From Azorinus chamasolen (Eukaryota > Mollusca > Bivalvia > Cardiida > Solecurtidae), in assembly GCA_963576725.1 (NCBI GenBank), contig OY755243.1:40223243-40287242 (forward strand): 64,000 nt of DNA, in the 5' to 3' direction. The position numbers were made by a program, and so were the translations under genes. A model generated the notes under the pieces. The model searched no databases. It was not told the origin of the DNA and saw nothing but the letters and a program-made list of their open reading frames with translations. This document shows positions 35,273 through 48,800 of the stretch, one piece after another (position 1 is the stretch's first letter; every line of letters starts with the position of its first letter).

Positions 35273-35346
35273 TAATTTAGCTTTATCGTATTTGTATATA
35301 AAGGGTACAGTTACGGGTATCCCTTGATAACATTCGCCTTCATTCA

Positions 35347-35577
35347 ACATGTAAACCTTGAAACATGGAATATCAAAACCAGGTATAATTTGTATATTAA
35401 ATTCAGGTATCGTAAATTTTCGAATTTTTTTATTGTAATAAATTCACTATTTCCTTTCAACATGTAGACTTTGAAACATAGAAACATGGAATATCAAAAC
35501 CAGGTATTATTTGTATTATAAATTCAGTTATCGTAAATTTTCGATTGTTCATTTTATTCTAATAAATTCACTATTTC
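35347..35577. repeat. two-copy ~120-bp tandem duplication
   Basis: AACATGTA(A/G)ACTTTGAAAC ... GGAATATCAAAACCAGGTAT ... AATAAATTCACTATTTC occurs twice in direct succession. Confidence 0.8.
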
Positions 35578-35603
35578 GTCAATGTGTAACCAATGTTAGG
35601 CTT

Positions 35604-35794
35604 TTAACCTTATACCTTATGCATACGTCTTTCAGATCAGGGCCTGTTATGTTTGCTTATGATATAATATAGATATGATTCTACAGTTTCTACCATGGCC
35701 AAAAGTTCCCGTGTTAATGTGCCATTATGAAAATTCTATTAATATCCGTGATGGCATTATTTCTTACATGAATACTCAGAGAGTAGAGGGTTAA
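35604..35794 (+). mobile_element. T1 MITE, left arm deleted
   Basis: TTAACCTTATACCTTATGCA joins directly to the right hairpin arm CAGATCAGGGCCTGTTATGT. The T1 tail to GAGGGTTAA is intact. Confidence 0.6.
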
Positions 35795-35832
35795 ATAAAG
35801 CCTTTCTCATCTTTCATTTAGGATGCTTAGCT

Positions 35833-35844
35833 TTTCTCTCTCTC

Positions 35845-35878
<34 letters not shown>

Positions 35879-35932
35879 CCTCTCTCTCTCTCTCGCTCTC
35901 TCTCTGTCTCTCTCTCTGTCTCTCTCTGTCTG

Positions 35933-35984
<52 letters not shown>

Positions 35985-36553
35985 TCTCTCTATCTCTTTC
36001 TCTCTTTCTCTGTCAATATCTGTCTTTGTCTGTGTCTCATTTAGTCAATCTGATCTATCTCTCTGTGTCTCTCAGTATCTCTTTATGTATCTGTGTCTCT
36101 CAGTCAGTCTGTCTCTCTCATCCTCCTCTCTCTCTCTCCTCTCTGTCTGGCTCTCTCTGTCGCTCTCTCTGTCTCATTCAGTCAATCTAATTCTCTCTCT
36201 CTCTCTCTCTCTCATTCTCTCTGTCCGTATGCATGTCTGCCTGTCTCTGTCTGTTGTCTCTCTCTGTCTGCATCTGTCTGTCTCTCTGTCTCTGTCTGTC
36301 TGTCTCTCTCTCTTTCTCTCTCTGTCTCTGTGTGTGTGTCTCTCTCTCTCCCTCTATCTCTCTCTCAGTCTGCATGTCTGTCTGTCTCTGTCTCTCTGTC
36401 TCTCTCTGTGTCTGTCTATCTTTCTCTCTATCTCTCTCTCACTGTCTCTCTTTCTTTCTGTCTCTGTCTATCTATCTATTTATCTCCATCTATATATGTC
36501 TCTCTGTCTGTCTGTCTGTATGTTATCTATCTATCTATTTATCTCTCTCGCTC

Positions 36554-36618
<65 letters not shown>
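35833..36618. repeat. ~790-bp pyrimidine microsatellite (CT, CTGT)
   Basis: Almost entirely C and T on the plus strand, with interspersed TCTG and TCTA units. It is translatable in several frames as Ser/Leu runs, which are artefacts. It ends about 55 bases before the first recognised exon of the GTPase-kinase gene. Confidence 0.95.
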
Positions 36619-36619
<1 letters not shown>

Positions 36620-36672
36620 ATTCGTATACCTTTATCAATGACACGCTACTACTTTGCTACAAGGGAAGGCAG

Positions 36673-36898
36673 GCCGATCGAAATGTTTGGAATGGACTTC
36701 TTATGGCTACAAAACAGTGTGAGGAACTGTTTGCAAGGGTCAACGACAATCTTACCAATGACAGAGTACTTCCTAGAGTTGGTATAGGGATTGTTCAACA
36801 ATGTCTATCGCCCGGTGACCATCACACGACTCTCCCAAAAGTGCTTGCTGACAGACTGGAACAAATTCAGAAACGAGAGATCAGTGTTATTGTTGCAG
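36673..36898 (+). CDS. GTPase-kinase exon 1 (or first recognised exon)
   Basis: Either an initiator exon starting at ATG 36703 (MATKQCEELFARVNDNL) or an internal exon after the acceptor GGAAGGCAG at 36672. Donor GCAG|GTAAGG, phase 1. Encodes the helical lead-in and the beta strand ISVIVAG that begins the G domain. Confidence 0.75.
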
Positions 36899-39800
36899 GT
36901 AAGGTTTGAACCCAGGTTGGGAGATTTGAACCCATAATATGTCAAATTATTACAAATGTACAACGAAGTTTGATTATGGGATAACTGCTTCGTATTTGCA
37001 GATTTCAGGACGTTTATCCTCGGTTAATTGTCGTATTTTAGTTTCTAATTGTTACATTTAAACCAACAATGTACGTCCCATTTAAATCATTATTTTAGGT
37101 TGCAATAGGGAAAGGAAAGCTGACTGCAAATATTGTAGATCTAGACGCATAAACTCGACTACTGGCCATAATGTACATTGTCACGCATCAGTGGCCTCAA
37201 ATACAGTAAAACCCCTCTAATGCAACCACATGAAAGGTCGAGGTATAATTCTGGGTGGTAGAGGCAGGTAATGGCTTTAATGCAGGACAAAAGTAATGCA
37301 TTACTTTTGTCCTTCATTAAGCAACCATTTGCTTATAAAGACACCCATGTTAATTCATTAAGTGGTCGCAGTAGTGGGATTCTACTGTATTCTCAAATAT
37401 CACAGCAAACTTGCAGACTCTAGAAAAGATGTGGCGACTATAGCATGGTGTCTGATCTAAGACTGCACTGTTTGCTATGCAGACGTACCTTTTTCTCACG
37501 TAGTTAACAAAAGAAACTAGGGTTATTGGAGAATTATAACTTTACCTGTCTGCTTAAAGTTGGACTGACTGAATTGATTTAAGGTTTTCAGAATTTACTT
37601 GCCAAGTGCCATGACACAAGCTTATGATCGAGTGTCCAATAGTCTGATCAGAGTTTAGTGCTATTATGATGCGCATGTCTTAACATTCAGAATATTTGAA
37701 TGTCCATTGCAGGCGAGATTTCGGCCGGAAAATCAACATTTCTGAATATTCTGATGGGAGGCCAGTATTTACCGGTATCCTTCTGCGAAACGACAAAGGT
37801 CGTATGTGAGTTGCGCTATCATCCAACGGACAGAAAAGCATTTGTACATTTTGTCGACGAATTCACGGAAAATGTTGAAGTACCCCTTCCGTGTGATAGT
37901 AATGCCGAGACATGGCAACAGATAAGAGACTGTATTAAAAACAGGAAGTACGCTTCATGTTTGGTACGACGTCTTGTTATCACGTGGCCATTAGATATCG
38001 TTCAGGTACAAGCATATTTACTGATCTTGTTACTAAGTCGCTCATGTGTCCATTTACCCATTTTGGCCATTGGTCTACCCGTCATAACGTACTTTTCAAC
38101 TGGTCAGGCCATCGTCTCATTCAGTTTCCGTTTGATGCGAAGTATTTGCCGACTGTTAACTTTGCTTTTTTAATGTTCTTCTTTTATATTTCACAAATCA
38201 TAATCATAACACCAAACAATTTAGATCTTGATGATCATGAGACGTCGAGTTACTCGGCGTATCATCTGGATCCAAATTGTTCGCACAGATAATCGCCGAT
38301 GCGAGATTGGTCAACGAAAGAGTTAACCCTTCGCTTGCTGAGTTTTAAAATACATTTCTCCTTCTTTACCCATGCCCTGTTGTATAATTACATATATCTT
38401 CACTATGTACAAGTATTTCGCTGTGCAATCACTGCTGTGGTTGCACAATCAACTTGTAAATAGTGCAGAGCCTGATGAGACAGCTCCTGCAGGAGCTGTC
38501 TCATCTGGGTCTTCACTATTTACAGGTATGTATATTGACGTGAATAGCAAGCGAAGAGTTAAACATAGTAGAGAAGTCAGAGTTCGCGGCAGATATCAAA
38601 TTGTACAGAAAGTATACTGCTCATGTGCTGTGTCTGATAAAAGAGAAACAAAGAATGGTCTATAGATATAATTGTATCCATGTTTATTTTGTCATGGATA
38701 AATAAGGCTTTTGAAGATACCCTTTATGCAAACCATTGTCTAATATTTTTCTTCAGAAAATATTTGTTTCTGAACCCCCAGTGTCTGACGGAACTAACAC
38801 TGCACGACATACCCCTAGTTCAACAGAAACAACAGAAACAACAACGGACTTTGATCCAATATTCGAAGACGCCATGAGAAAGGTAAATATCACAACAGTA
38901 AAAACCTCTAAACTGGACGTTTAGCTTAGTATCAGTGCCGGTATTTCAGATAGGTTGGAGGTTAATGTATGTTGAACATCATGCAGACACTCTGAATGAA
39001 TTTCACTCTAAATTGAGCAGGCACATGCATGAAAAACATAAATTGTTCATTGTTATAATTCCGTCAGGTGGTTTTAATTTGAGCTGTTGGGCACCCCGTG
39101 TATAAAACTAGATACTATCAGTGCGAACGTTAGAAATAAAGATAAATGTAACTAACATCGCTCGAGCCTTTGCAATGCATTTAATGTATGTGTTATTTTC
39201 CTGTTGAATACAATAATATTTTGCAGCAATATGCAGACAGCTTTCATGAACAAGCAAAGGAAAGCTTTGACGTCAATGAACATCAGACATACCGCAAAGA
39301 GGTGTATACCTCGGATTCCAGTAAACAACCGACAAATGATGACCAAACATATCCGAAAACATCTCATCGGTCTATGGATAAACAATTCGAGCAGCACGAT
39401 AGCAGTATGGACCGGACTAGACAACAAAATAATGATAAGAAATATCAAAAAGAGGAAAATGACATTTTGACAAAAGATAACCAGAACCATCAGAATAAAG
39501 AAACTACATTGCATTATTCGGCTGTGGAACCATCTCGTATCCAAACACACCAAGAGGTTACAGAAAGAGACACTACAAATGGAGCACCAAGGGTAAGACC
39601 ACTTACCCAAAAGTTAGCAAGCGACAGCGCATCTTCAACATCATCACTTCTGTATTCTAGATGTCAGTCTCTACAACAGGAGGTAAGGCAAAGCCAATTT
39701 GCTTAATACCGGTAATTGATCCAATTTTCAATTGATGTTACTGTATTTCATACCTCCGTAAAGTTTATACCATACCTTTTTCATTCAATTTCTAGAATGA

Positions 39801-42800
39801 AGACAATTTTAAAGTTGCATTGCTGGATTGCCCTGGTATTAAGGACAGGACGCACCAGGAGACATTCAAGCCAACCTTGGATAATGCTGTGTCTAGCAGA
39901 GCATTCATATTCCTTATCGGCACGCATTCTGTAGAAGGGGTAGGCTTATTATTTATTCGCAGTTATTATTATTTATCAACTGTACAAGCTTACAAAGTGG
40001 CTCTTGCTTTTTTGCAAACAACAAACACGCTACCAACCACCGCGTTTTCATGAATATGATACATAATAATTGGAGTGTTGGCCGAAAATGTCGGAAAATT
40101 GTTTCGAAATTATTTTACTATTTATACTCCCTTATTCCGCTGACCGCGACGTCAGATGATACATTACTTGGCTATGATACAGCTGCCATGAGATGACTGA
40201 ACAGAATATGGAAGAGCAAAATCCTTCCACGACAACTGTACACATATCTGGTTGCTTTCGTAATCTTTATTGATGTGATACACTACCAGCCGAGTTGGGT
40301 AGATGGATCCTGGCATTCGATGTTAATACATACACAAGCTCTGTACCATATACACTAAACACAAAACCAAATAATATGTACGAAGTATGATGTTTAACCT
40401 TTAAGAGCTTTTCAATCAAATTAGCATGCAACTGAAAAGAAAACATCTACTATTTATCCGTTAATCTTTGCCCTTGGCTTGATTCTTTTTAAAAATGAGT
40501 TTCCCCAGCGGTGGATAAGTTAATAAAACTGATACATTAGAAGTGATTATTGCCTTAGCCGCTGTGATGCAGTAGGTTAGCCCGACGACTTTTGCGTTTT
40601 AAATTCACTTGTGTATGTTCCGGCGTGGGTTCGAATCCTCCCCTGGCCAATTTGTTTCTTTTCTTTTTTTCTTTTCTCATATTTGTATTAATTCTATTTG
40701 TGATTTTTTTCGTTATTCCGTCAACATATACATATTTACAGAATATTAAAATAAGTCCATGGTTATAAAATCATTACACCTTAGAAAGGTATACTAACCT
40801 AATAAACCTTCTACTAAGTAACCTAATAAACCTATGTTTATCTACACCCCATTTATTACGTCACTAGAGCAGCCCGGTGACTTGATAAAATTGAACTTTA
40901 TATTGTACTAAACCCTTCGCTTGCTATTCACGTCAATATACCTATCTGTAAATAGTGAAGGCCCAGATGAGACAGCTCCTGCAGGAGCTGTCTCATCAGG
41001 GTCTGCGCTATTTACAAGTTGATTGTGCAACCAGTGCACTCCACAGCTGTGATTGCACAGCGAAATATGTGTAGGCAGTGAAGATATGTGTAATTATACC
41101 ACAGGGCATGGGTAAAGAAGGAGAAATGTTTTTTAAAATTCAGCAAGCGAAGGGTTAAAATAGATTCGGTTAATAATGTCACTAATGATAATGCACAGAA
41201 GTTGATTAATACGATGATCTAGGCCAGACAAATACCGTTCTTTAAGTAATTACAGACTCTGCAGAAACACAAAACTTCTTTATGCTTTAAAGTGTATTTA
41301 ATTGTATTCAATTTGTTTATCTTCATATCAATATAAATATACGCGCTTCAAATTATGAAATACTTCTTACGCGCAATAATTTACTCATAGTACTTCGAAC
41401 GTGCTTCGGTCATTTTCCCGCGGTCATCCAAATACATCTTTCCAGTATTGTTGTGGTTGTATTGCATTTCATGTACATTTTAGTAGTGATTTCCTATAAA
41501 ATCTGAAGGGAGGTGATCCCCCGAGAGCAAAAATTGCAACACAAAAAGAGAAAATTGCAGACTCGGTTTTATTGAGTCTGTTCATGAACAGTAATTGAAA
41601 GTGCAGCACTGCTCAAGCCCCCTAGCACCGGCTTAAGCGGTATTCAATTTTCAAAACAAGAAGTACTGAAATTTATTTTCTCGAAGGACCAGAAGGTATA
41701 ACAACACTGAGAATGAAGATTACTTGAAGTAATTACTTGAAGATTTTCAATAATTGTTTGCTCTTCTCCGCCCCTTCACTTATTCTTTTCAAACATCATA
41801 ATCGCCTAGAACACAAAATATGCAGACAAACCAAGTCTCCAAGCTATGGCAGTATATTTAACCAGCATCTCCTCCGAATTCGTCAATTCACTAACAAAAA
41901 GACACAACCATAAAGCATATTGAATGAAATAGTAGATCTGCCTTTTGTTTAAGTCATTTCCATTGCACGCATGTCTCCTATTATAATAACAAACAACCCT
42001 TCGTAGATCTAGTGTCCTGTACTAAAACAATCTCCAAACACTGAATTCAATTTGGCAGAGATTTAATACATTATTGTTTTGTACATTATGTCAATATCTG
42101 AATGCCGTCGAATATATATTTAACACTTTCACCGCCGTAATTGCATAAATGCACCACGACAAATAGTGCAGTCCCAGATCAGACGCCGCCTTGAAAAGGC
42201 GGCTTCTGATCAGGGACTTCACTATTTGTCTCAATCTCTATTTCTATATATATGTTTTATTCCTTTGAAATTTGCATTGATTTATCTCATTTCCTTATTT
42301 TACTGAGTGATTTAACAAACTTGGATTGCAGACGACAGTTAGAAAATTGGCGCCGAAAGGGTTAAAGGCATTTCTTGTTTCCATTTAGAATTCAGTATCA
42401 GTGTATTACAAACTAGCATACCATATGATTTATAAACATATTCTGGTCCAAAGTAGAACAGATAAAGCAGATTAAGTAATAGTATGCAAATGCCAATGCA
42501 AAAACACATTTTTCATGAGGAAGAAAATCGGTTAATGATACAAATGTTAGACATATCAATCATTGACTATGGATCGTTTTCAATTTTATAGACATAATAA
42601 GTGGCTGTAGAAGTTGAATGACTTTTCCACTCCTAACTATATATATATTCTGTTTAAATAGCTTCAGGCCCTAATGGAAGATATAGAAGCAATATTAAAG
42701 GACCATGAAGTAGAACTCAATCCGGACTGCTCCTTATTCATCATAAACAAAATTGATATACCGACCGAAGATGAGCTTGATGATTTGAACAGGCATGTAG

Positions 42801-45800
42801 TTGAGAGACTCCGAGCGAAATGGCCATTAATCAGCAAGAATAACATTGTCAACATGGAAACCAGAAAGGTTTGATTGAAAATTTAACATAAATAGGGGAT
42901 ATTATATTAACCCTTTCCTCCATAAACACGCCTTTCTGCGCATCTGTAAAAGTCACCTGTTGAAACCATTGTGATAAATAGAGCATTTGCTCCTATATGA
43001 GCAAATGCTGTATTTATCACAATGGTTTCAAACTACAAACTTCTAATTCTTTCCTTTTCTCTAGTTAATGCTCCTTTTCGGTAGATTTATTTAAAGTGGT
43101 TGGATCCACAAATAGCCTATGCGGGATATTATATTAATGTGAAAATTCGTTATAGACGTATCAACAGTTAATACGCCAAATGATTTCATTTGATTTCAAA
43201 GAGGTAACATGTAACAACTTTAATATCCATAGCAAACATGTACCTTTACAATGTCACATAGATTAGCATTAGTGCGTCAAAAGAAGAACATTTCTGCAAT
43301 TGATATGTAGATTTCCAGAAGGTTTTGAAATTTTGATATGTTACATGTAAAATATATTTGTTTATTGCAGATCCTTAAAGATGTAAGTAAAGGTAATATG
43401 GAATCGAGAAACACTGTTTATGAGATAATCAACGAGTTTCTTCAAACCTCTGTCCGTATTTCCCTGGAAGAACATTGTCTGTAAGTTGGATTCATTTTTG
43501 CATTTATATGTCGAAGGTTGGAAGTCTTCTCAGACACTGAATTAAATAATTTGAAACAAATATAACCCTGGTGGAAACATATAAATATACAGTCGAAATT
43601 GCACGATTTAAAACACGTACGAAGAGCGAAATGGAAAAGTAGTAAAGTCAAGCAGGCAAAGCCACATACAAGACGCAACCACTGCCTAAGCATCGATAAA
43701 AAGCATGAGAGAGAGAGAGACACACACACACACACACACATACGAACGAGATGAATACAGAAAACACCAACAAACAAGGACTAGAGATAAACATTCCACA
43801 CATGAACAAAAACAGTCTTATTTCCATAGCAGATAGTTTCCCGCTAGATCATTGCCATTAAAACGCGTTTAGATAACAGTTGACCCTTATCACGCAATTC
43901 GTGACTTGACTCTCATTTGTTCTCAAGCTTTTGATTGGTCAGATTTGAGCCTACCCATCAAAAACCTGAGAACGAATTCAGACTCAACTAAAACGTTTTA
44001 TAAGCAGGGATACTGCTTGGATATGGACGATATGCCGAGTAACTCTACGTCACATTAAGATCTTTTTAGAAACTGTTTGACACTCACTCAATAATTTTAC
44101 AAAAGTTTGGTCGAATCGAAATGGGTCAATTTTGTTCCGGATCCAACTTTTAGCAGATATTTTTGGCAGTGGGTTTCTTCCTAAAGGTTATAATCCGTTT
44201 AATGAACAAATCATGAAAATGGATATGACCGCGAATCTTCCTTAGTTTGTAGATAACATCACCATAGGATTCTGGTTGAGAAATACCTTGTTGCAGTAAC
44301 TTCCGTAGATTACAATTATATTTACTAACGAGAGGTAAGTTTCGACAATAAATTTTCATGATATATGTAACCTTGCTTAAGAAGTTTATCAGTTATAACA
44401 AATTACGACTATTAAACATTCTAGCAAAGAATAGGCTTAGGCAAAGCGAATAAGTTGAGAAATCTAAACCCCATAAGATGTAAAACGGGGTACATCTCCG
44501 TCTAGAAAAGAATAGTTAACAATTATAAAATTAAAATCTTTATTATCGTATCTTTTGGACGAAACTTGTCATTTGGGGTGGAATTATTTATCTAAAAAGG
44601 AAGCCATAACGTCCGATCGATTTGCTTTGTTTAAAGTAAGTTCTTTTTGGGTAAGTAGAAGAAACTATAGTTTCAAAATAAGGTTTATCCAAATTCAAAA
44701 TGTCGTCTAAATACTTAGAAGTTTGATTAAAGGCATTAGCAATATCAGAGTGTGTATCAGGTTTTAAGCTTAGCATAAAATCCCTCTCATAGCAATACAA
44801 AAACAAATCTGTAACAAGAGGGGCACAATTTGTTCCCATAGGTACACCTACAACTTGACGATATATGGTATCCCCATACCGCACAAATATGTTATCTAAA
44901 AGAAACGTTAGAGATCTCTACAAACATCAAGGCAAGTCCGCATTGTGTAATGTTCATTACAAGCAAGGAACATTTTGTTTTCTCTGGTTTTTCTATTAAT
45001 TTAATCAGTTTATCCTTTATAAGTAGTATAGAGTGTAGAGAAACCATAAAAGCTCAATGAAGAAAAATTGTATTGTTCATTTTCAAGTTTAGTTGAAATA
45101 TCATTAGAATCTTTTATGAACAAATAAAAATAATACCAGAAGTTTCATATAGTTTATCACAGTCACGTTTTACATGTTCCTTGATAGTAGTAAGACACGA
45201 TGTCAAAAGTTTAGACAGTTGACAGTTTAGTAGTAGTAGTACAGCAATAAAACGCGCATTATAAGAATTTTTATGTAGCTTCGGAATCCATTACAGAGTA
45301 GAAAGTTTATGTTGTTTATGTTAGGATCAGACTTAAAAGTATCGCATATTTTAACATGTTCCGAGACTATAATTTTTCTGGCGTTTGAGCTGTAATATAT
45401 GGTTGTGAACCAGTTAAATTATTTTTTAAAACATCGACATAATACAATCTTCAACTAATGATTACATTATTGGATGCGTCGTCAGTAGGAGCAAGAACAT
45501 AATTTGAATGAAAAGTCGAAATGTTTTTCTTCAAAGTCGAAATGTAACCCTATGTTAATTTGACTTGAGGAGGGGATACGTTTATTTATACCGTTTGTCT
45601 TTTAGGGTAGGAATGGAATAAGTGTGAGGTTGGGTGCCCTTAAACCGGTTTAAACCCCCGGTGACTTTTGTCACTGACCGTTCCAAGGCGGTACTTCCAT
45701 CTTCCCCCTATTGTTTGTTCTTTTCTTTGTGCGTCTCTTTATGTTTTTGGTAGTTATGTACATTTACTGTGTTTTTTATGTTGCTGTTCGGGCGACTGTT

Positions 45801-48800
45801 TGTTCTGTATGTGGTGTTTCTCATATTTGTACTTGTAAAACTCAATACTGGTATCAATAATGTCAAAAATACGTTTCTTCTAATCCAAAAAGGCCATTAA
45901 TATCAGCATGTTCTCGTCGACACCATTTGATGCAGAATTCTTGACCAGCTTCCGCAATATGAGTACGACAAGCGTCAAAATCAATTATGGAAGGTGATCT
46001 ATATTTAGGTCCCTTAGTTAGGAGGGTCCTGAGACGTTTATCTTTAAAGGTTAATGTAAGGGTGTGCTTGCTTAATTTAAGGCATCATTAATATAGTGAC
46101 AGCGTTATATCACACTTTGTTCTTTATCATTCTCTACAGAATAGTATTGATATTTTCAGATGGCTCCTTAACTTTCTGGAAACCGCCCATGCTTTTGCCA
46201 GTACAGGAAAGAAATGGGTAGGTATACAAGAGTCTCGGAAGAAGTTGGAAGAAACGCTGACTGAAGTACACACTAATGCAGTAGACCTTCATATGAAAGT
46301 GTCTAAATGCAGAGAGAATGATATACACAAAGGCACATTGAACAAACTTAGAGAAATCATTTCTGAAGCAGCAGAAGATGTGACATCAATTGATTGGTGC
46401 GTGGGGGAAATTGAAGACAGAATCAAGAATGACAACATTGAATGGTCAGAAATTGATAAACAAATTGATAGAATGATCATCGACAAACTTAATAACAGTC
46501 GCGAGAAACAAATGACAGAATTAGCAAAAGAACACAATAAGAGGGTAGGCGAAAGATTCAAAACTGAGTGTGACAACTTGGAGAAAATTGAAAACATGCT
46601 GTATGGAATCATCCCAACTGACCTTCCTAACGATGGAAGTGGTGCGAGTGGGTATCTTTCTATGTTACTTCCAGCTGCTATAGGAGCAGCCATTCGTGCA
46701 GCTCCTGTTATTTTCCCATTCGTGTTTCTTGCTGTACCAATTATTCCAATACCGTTGATAGTCGCTTCTTTGGCAGAGGAAATAAAGCACCACAAAAATA
46801 CAACAAAGCGAGAAGAATTCAAAAGAGACAAAGGGGAGTATGTGAAAATGAGAACAAGGGAACTCTGCGAAAGTGTTACAAAAATCATCGACAATTCGGA
46901 AATATTCCGGTATATTTTCGGAGAATCCAAAAAGCAAGGACTTCACAAGCGTATAGAAGAACTCCTGGAGCTGGTCAAATATCTACGCAACTGTTCACTT
47001 GAAGATACTGTGGAACATAAGAGGGTGTGCTGTAGGCACATAATCGAAACAATAGACGTGTACACGAAACACGTTTTAAATCACAATATTGAGCGTTCTG
47101 ATCTCAGCTGGCAACGGAGCACAGAAGGTAATCGAAGAAAAATTGGAGGAGGGGGACAGGGCAATGTGTACGAAGCAAAACTCAGAGGTACGGCATTAAC
47201 ATAGCTGTGGATAGGTTGAACTTTATCCAATTAGGGTGAAACATATTTCTCCACCAAATCCTACTGTTGAGTATTTTAATCAGTACAAGCAATATAGAGT
47301 TCGGCTGAGTAACTTGATAGATCAATACGACTGTTATATATAGCACTGGTGCAGCGATATTTGTGGAAATGAATGTGATAACGCATGGTAGAGTAATGCA
47401 GTAAAAGTCCACATGACAAAATACAATTGCTACATGACTTTTGTCTTGCATTAGTAGGAGTTTACTATCCAGTTATATAACTTAGAAAAGTTTTTTCTCT
47501 TGTGGTTTTTTTTAATCGACACTGGCATTTAGAGAAAAGTTAAGAACATAGACGTTTATGTCGATGCGAGCTGACGATCATTGTCACTTCGCATGTATAG
47601 CTATATATTTATATCACTGGCGAATGTTTTTAAAATGTTTGAAATCTGTCTATATAGATCGACAGAGAAGAGTAAATATAATACCGTAAAGGCTAAATAT
47701 GAAGTCTTTATATTTTCAAGTTTGATATTGTTTTCATATATCAAAACTGTCTATATATGCGTACATATCCGCTAATACTGCCTCACTTATACAAAATTAC
47801 ACACAGCATGTTCATCGTCCTCATATTGATAAAGAATCTGAACATAAAAGGCATTTTCTGAAACTTCAATTCCTAAATAAAGGTATCGATTTTATTGATA
47901 TTCAAAGTATATTTCGTGATAAGAATGTAATCGATACTATTCCCAAATATTTCATCAACTCTGAATCACCGATCGTCTGTTATAAATATAATAAACTTAT
48001 TAGGAATGTTATTTTTAACTACAATAAAATTGTCTGTGATCCCTACTTTTTTATATTGTATCATTTCAAGCTTTTGGTATAAACCAGTTGGTCATGTCAT
48101 TATTGGTAATTTTGACACCATTAAAGATATACGTCTCAGGACCCTCATAACTAAAGGACCTAAATATAGATTACCTTCCCTTATTGATTGTGACGCTTGT
48201 CGAACTCATATTGCAATAGCTATTCAAGAATGTCGACGAGAACCTGCTGATGTTAATGCCCTTTCGGATAGGAAGAAATGTATTTTTGATATTATTGATA
48301 TGTATATTGCTTTTTACAAATCAAATTACCAGCTTTTACCACCTCGACCTAGAGTTACATTGCGCTATTTGAAGAAAAACATTTCAAATTTTCATTCAAA
48401 TTATGTTCTTGCTTCTGCTGACAAGGCATCAAATAATGTAATCATTATTTGAACATTGTATTATGTTGATTTTTTAAAGAAGGAGCTAACTGGTTTGTTT
48501 ATTACAGTTCAAACACCTGAAAAAGATATAGTCTCGGAACATGTTAAAATGTGCAATACTTTTAAGTCTGGTCCTAACATAAAACAACATAAACTTTCTA
48601 CTTTGTACTGGATTCCGAAACTACATAAAACCCTTATAAGGCGCGTTTTATTGCAAACTCTAGTTGTTGTACTACTACTAAAATATCTGAACATTTGACG
48701 CCCTGTCTTACTACGCTCAAAGAACATGTAAAACGTTAATGTGATAAAATATATGAAAATTTGGTATTAATGTTTTTTGGTCCATAACAAATTCATATGA

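Larger units (their letters stand above)
39940..42667. other. intron 5: SINE, MITEs and dispersed repeat
   Basis: Contains SINE S3 (40560), T3 (40909) and T4 (42120). A ~150-bp dispersed repeat at 41540-41690 begins GAGAAAATTGCAGACTCGG and recurs at 54866-55010. At 41700-42119 nothing is recognised. Confidence 0.6.

Noticed and set aside
36187..36375. Minus-strand Arg/Glu-rich open frame
   Set aside because: Antisense of the same microsatellite.
35823..36787. Long Ser/Leu-rich open frames in three plus-strand frames
   Set aside because: They are translations of the CT/CTGT microsatellite. Only the last ~75 codons of one frame (from about 36673) look like real protein.
46140..46159. Alternative exon 8 start at the CTACAG acceptor (46139)
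   Set aside because: It would put exon 8 out of phase with exon 7. The TTTTCAG at 46159 restores the frame.
46289..46930. 213-codon minus-strand frame opposite exon 8
   Set aside because: Shadow of the plus-strand coding exon, which has matching splice sites and motifs.
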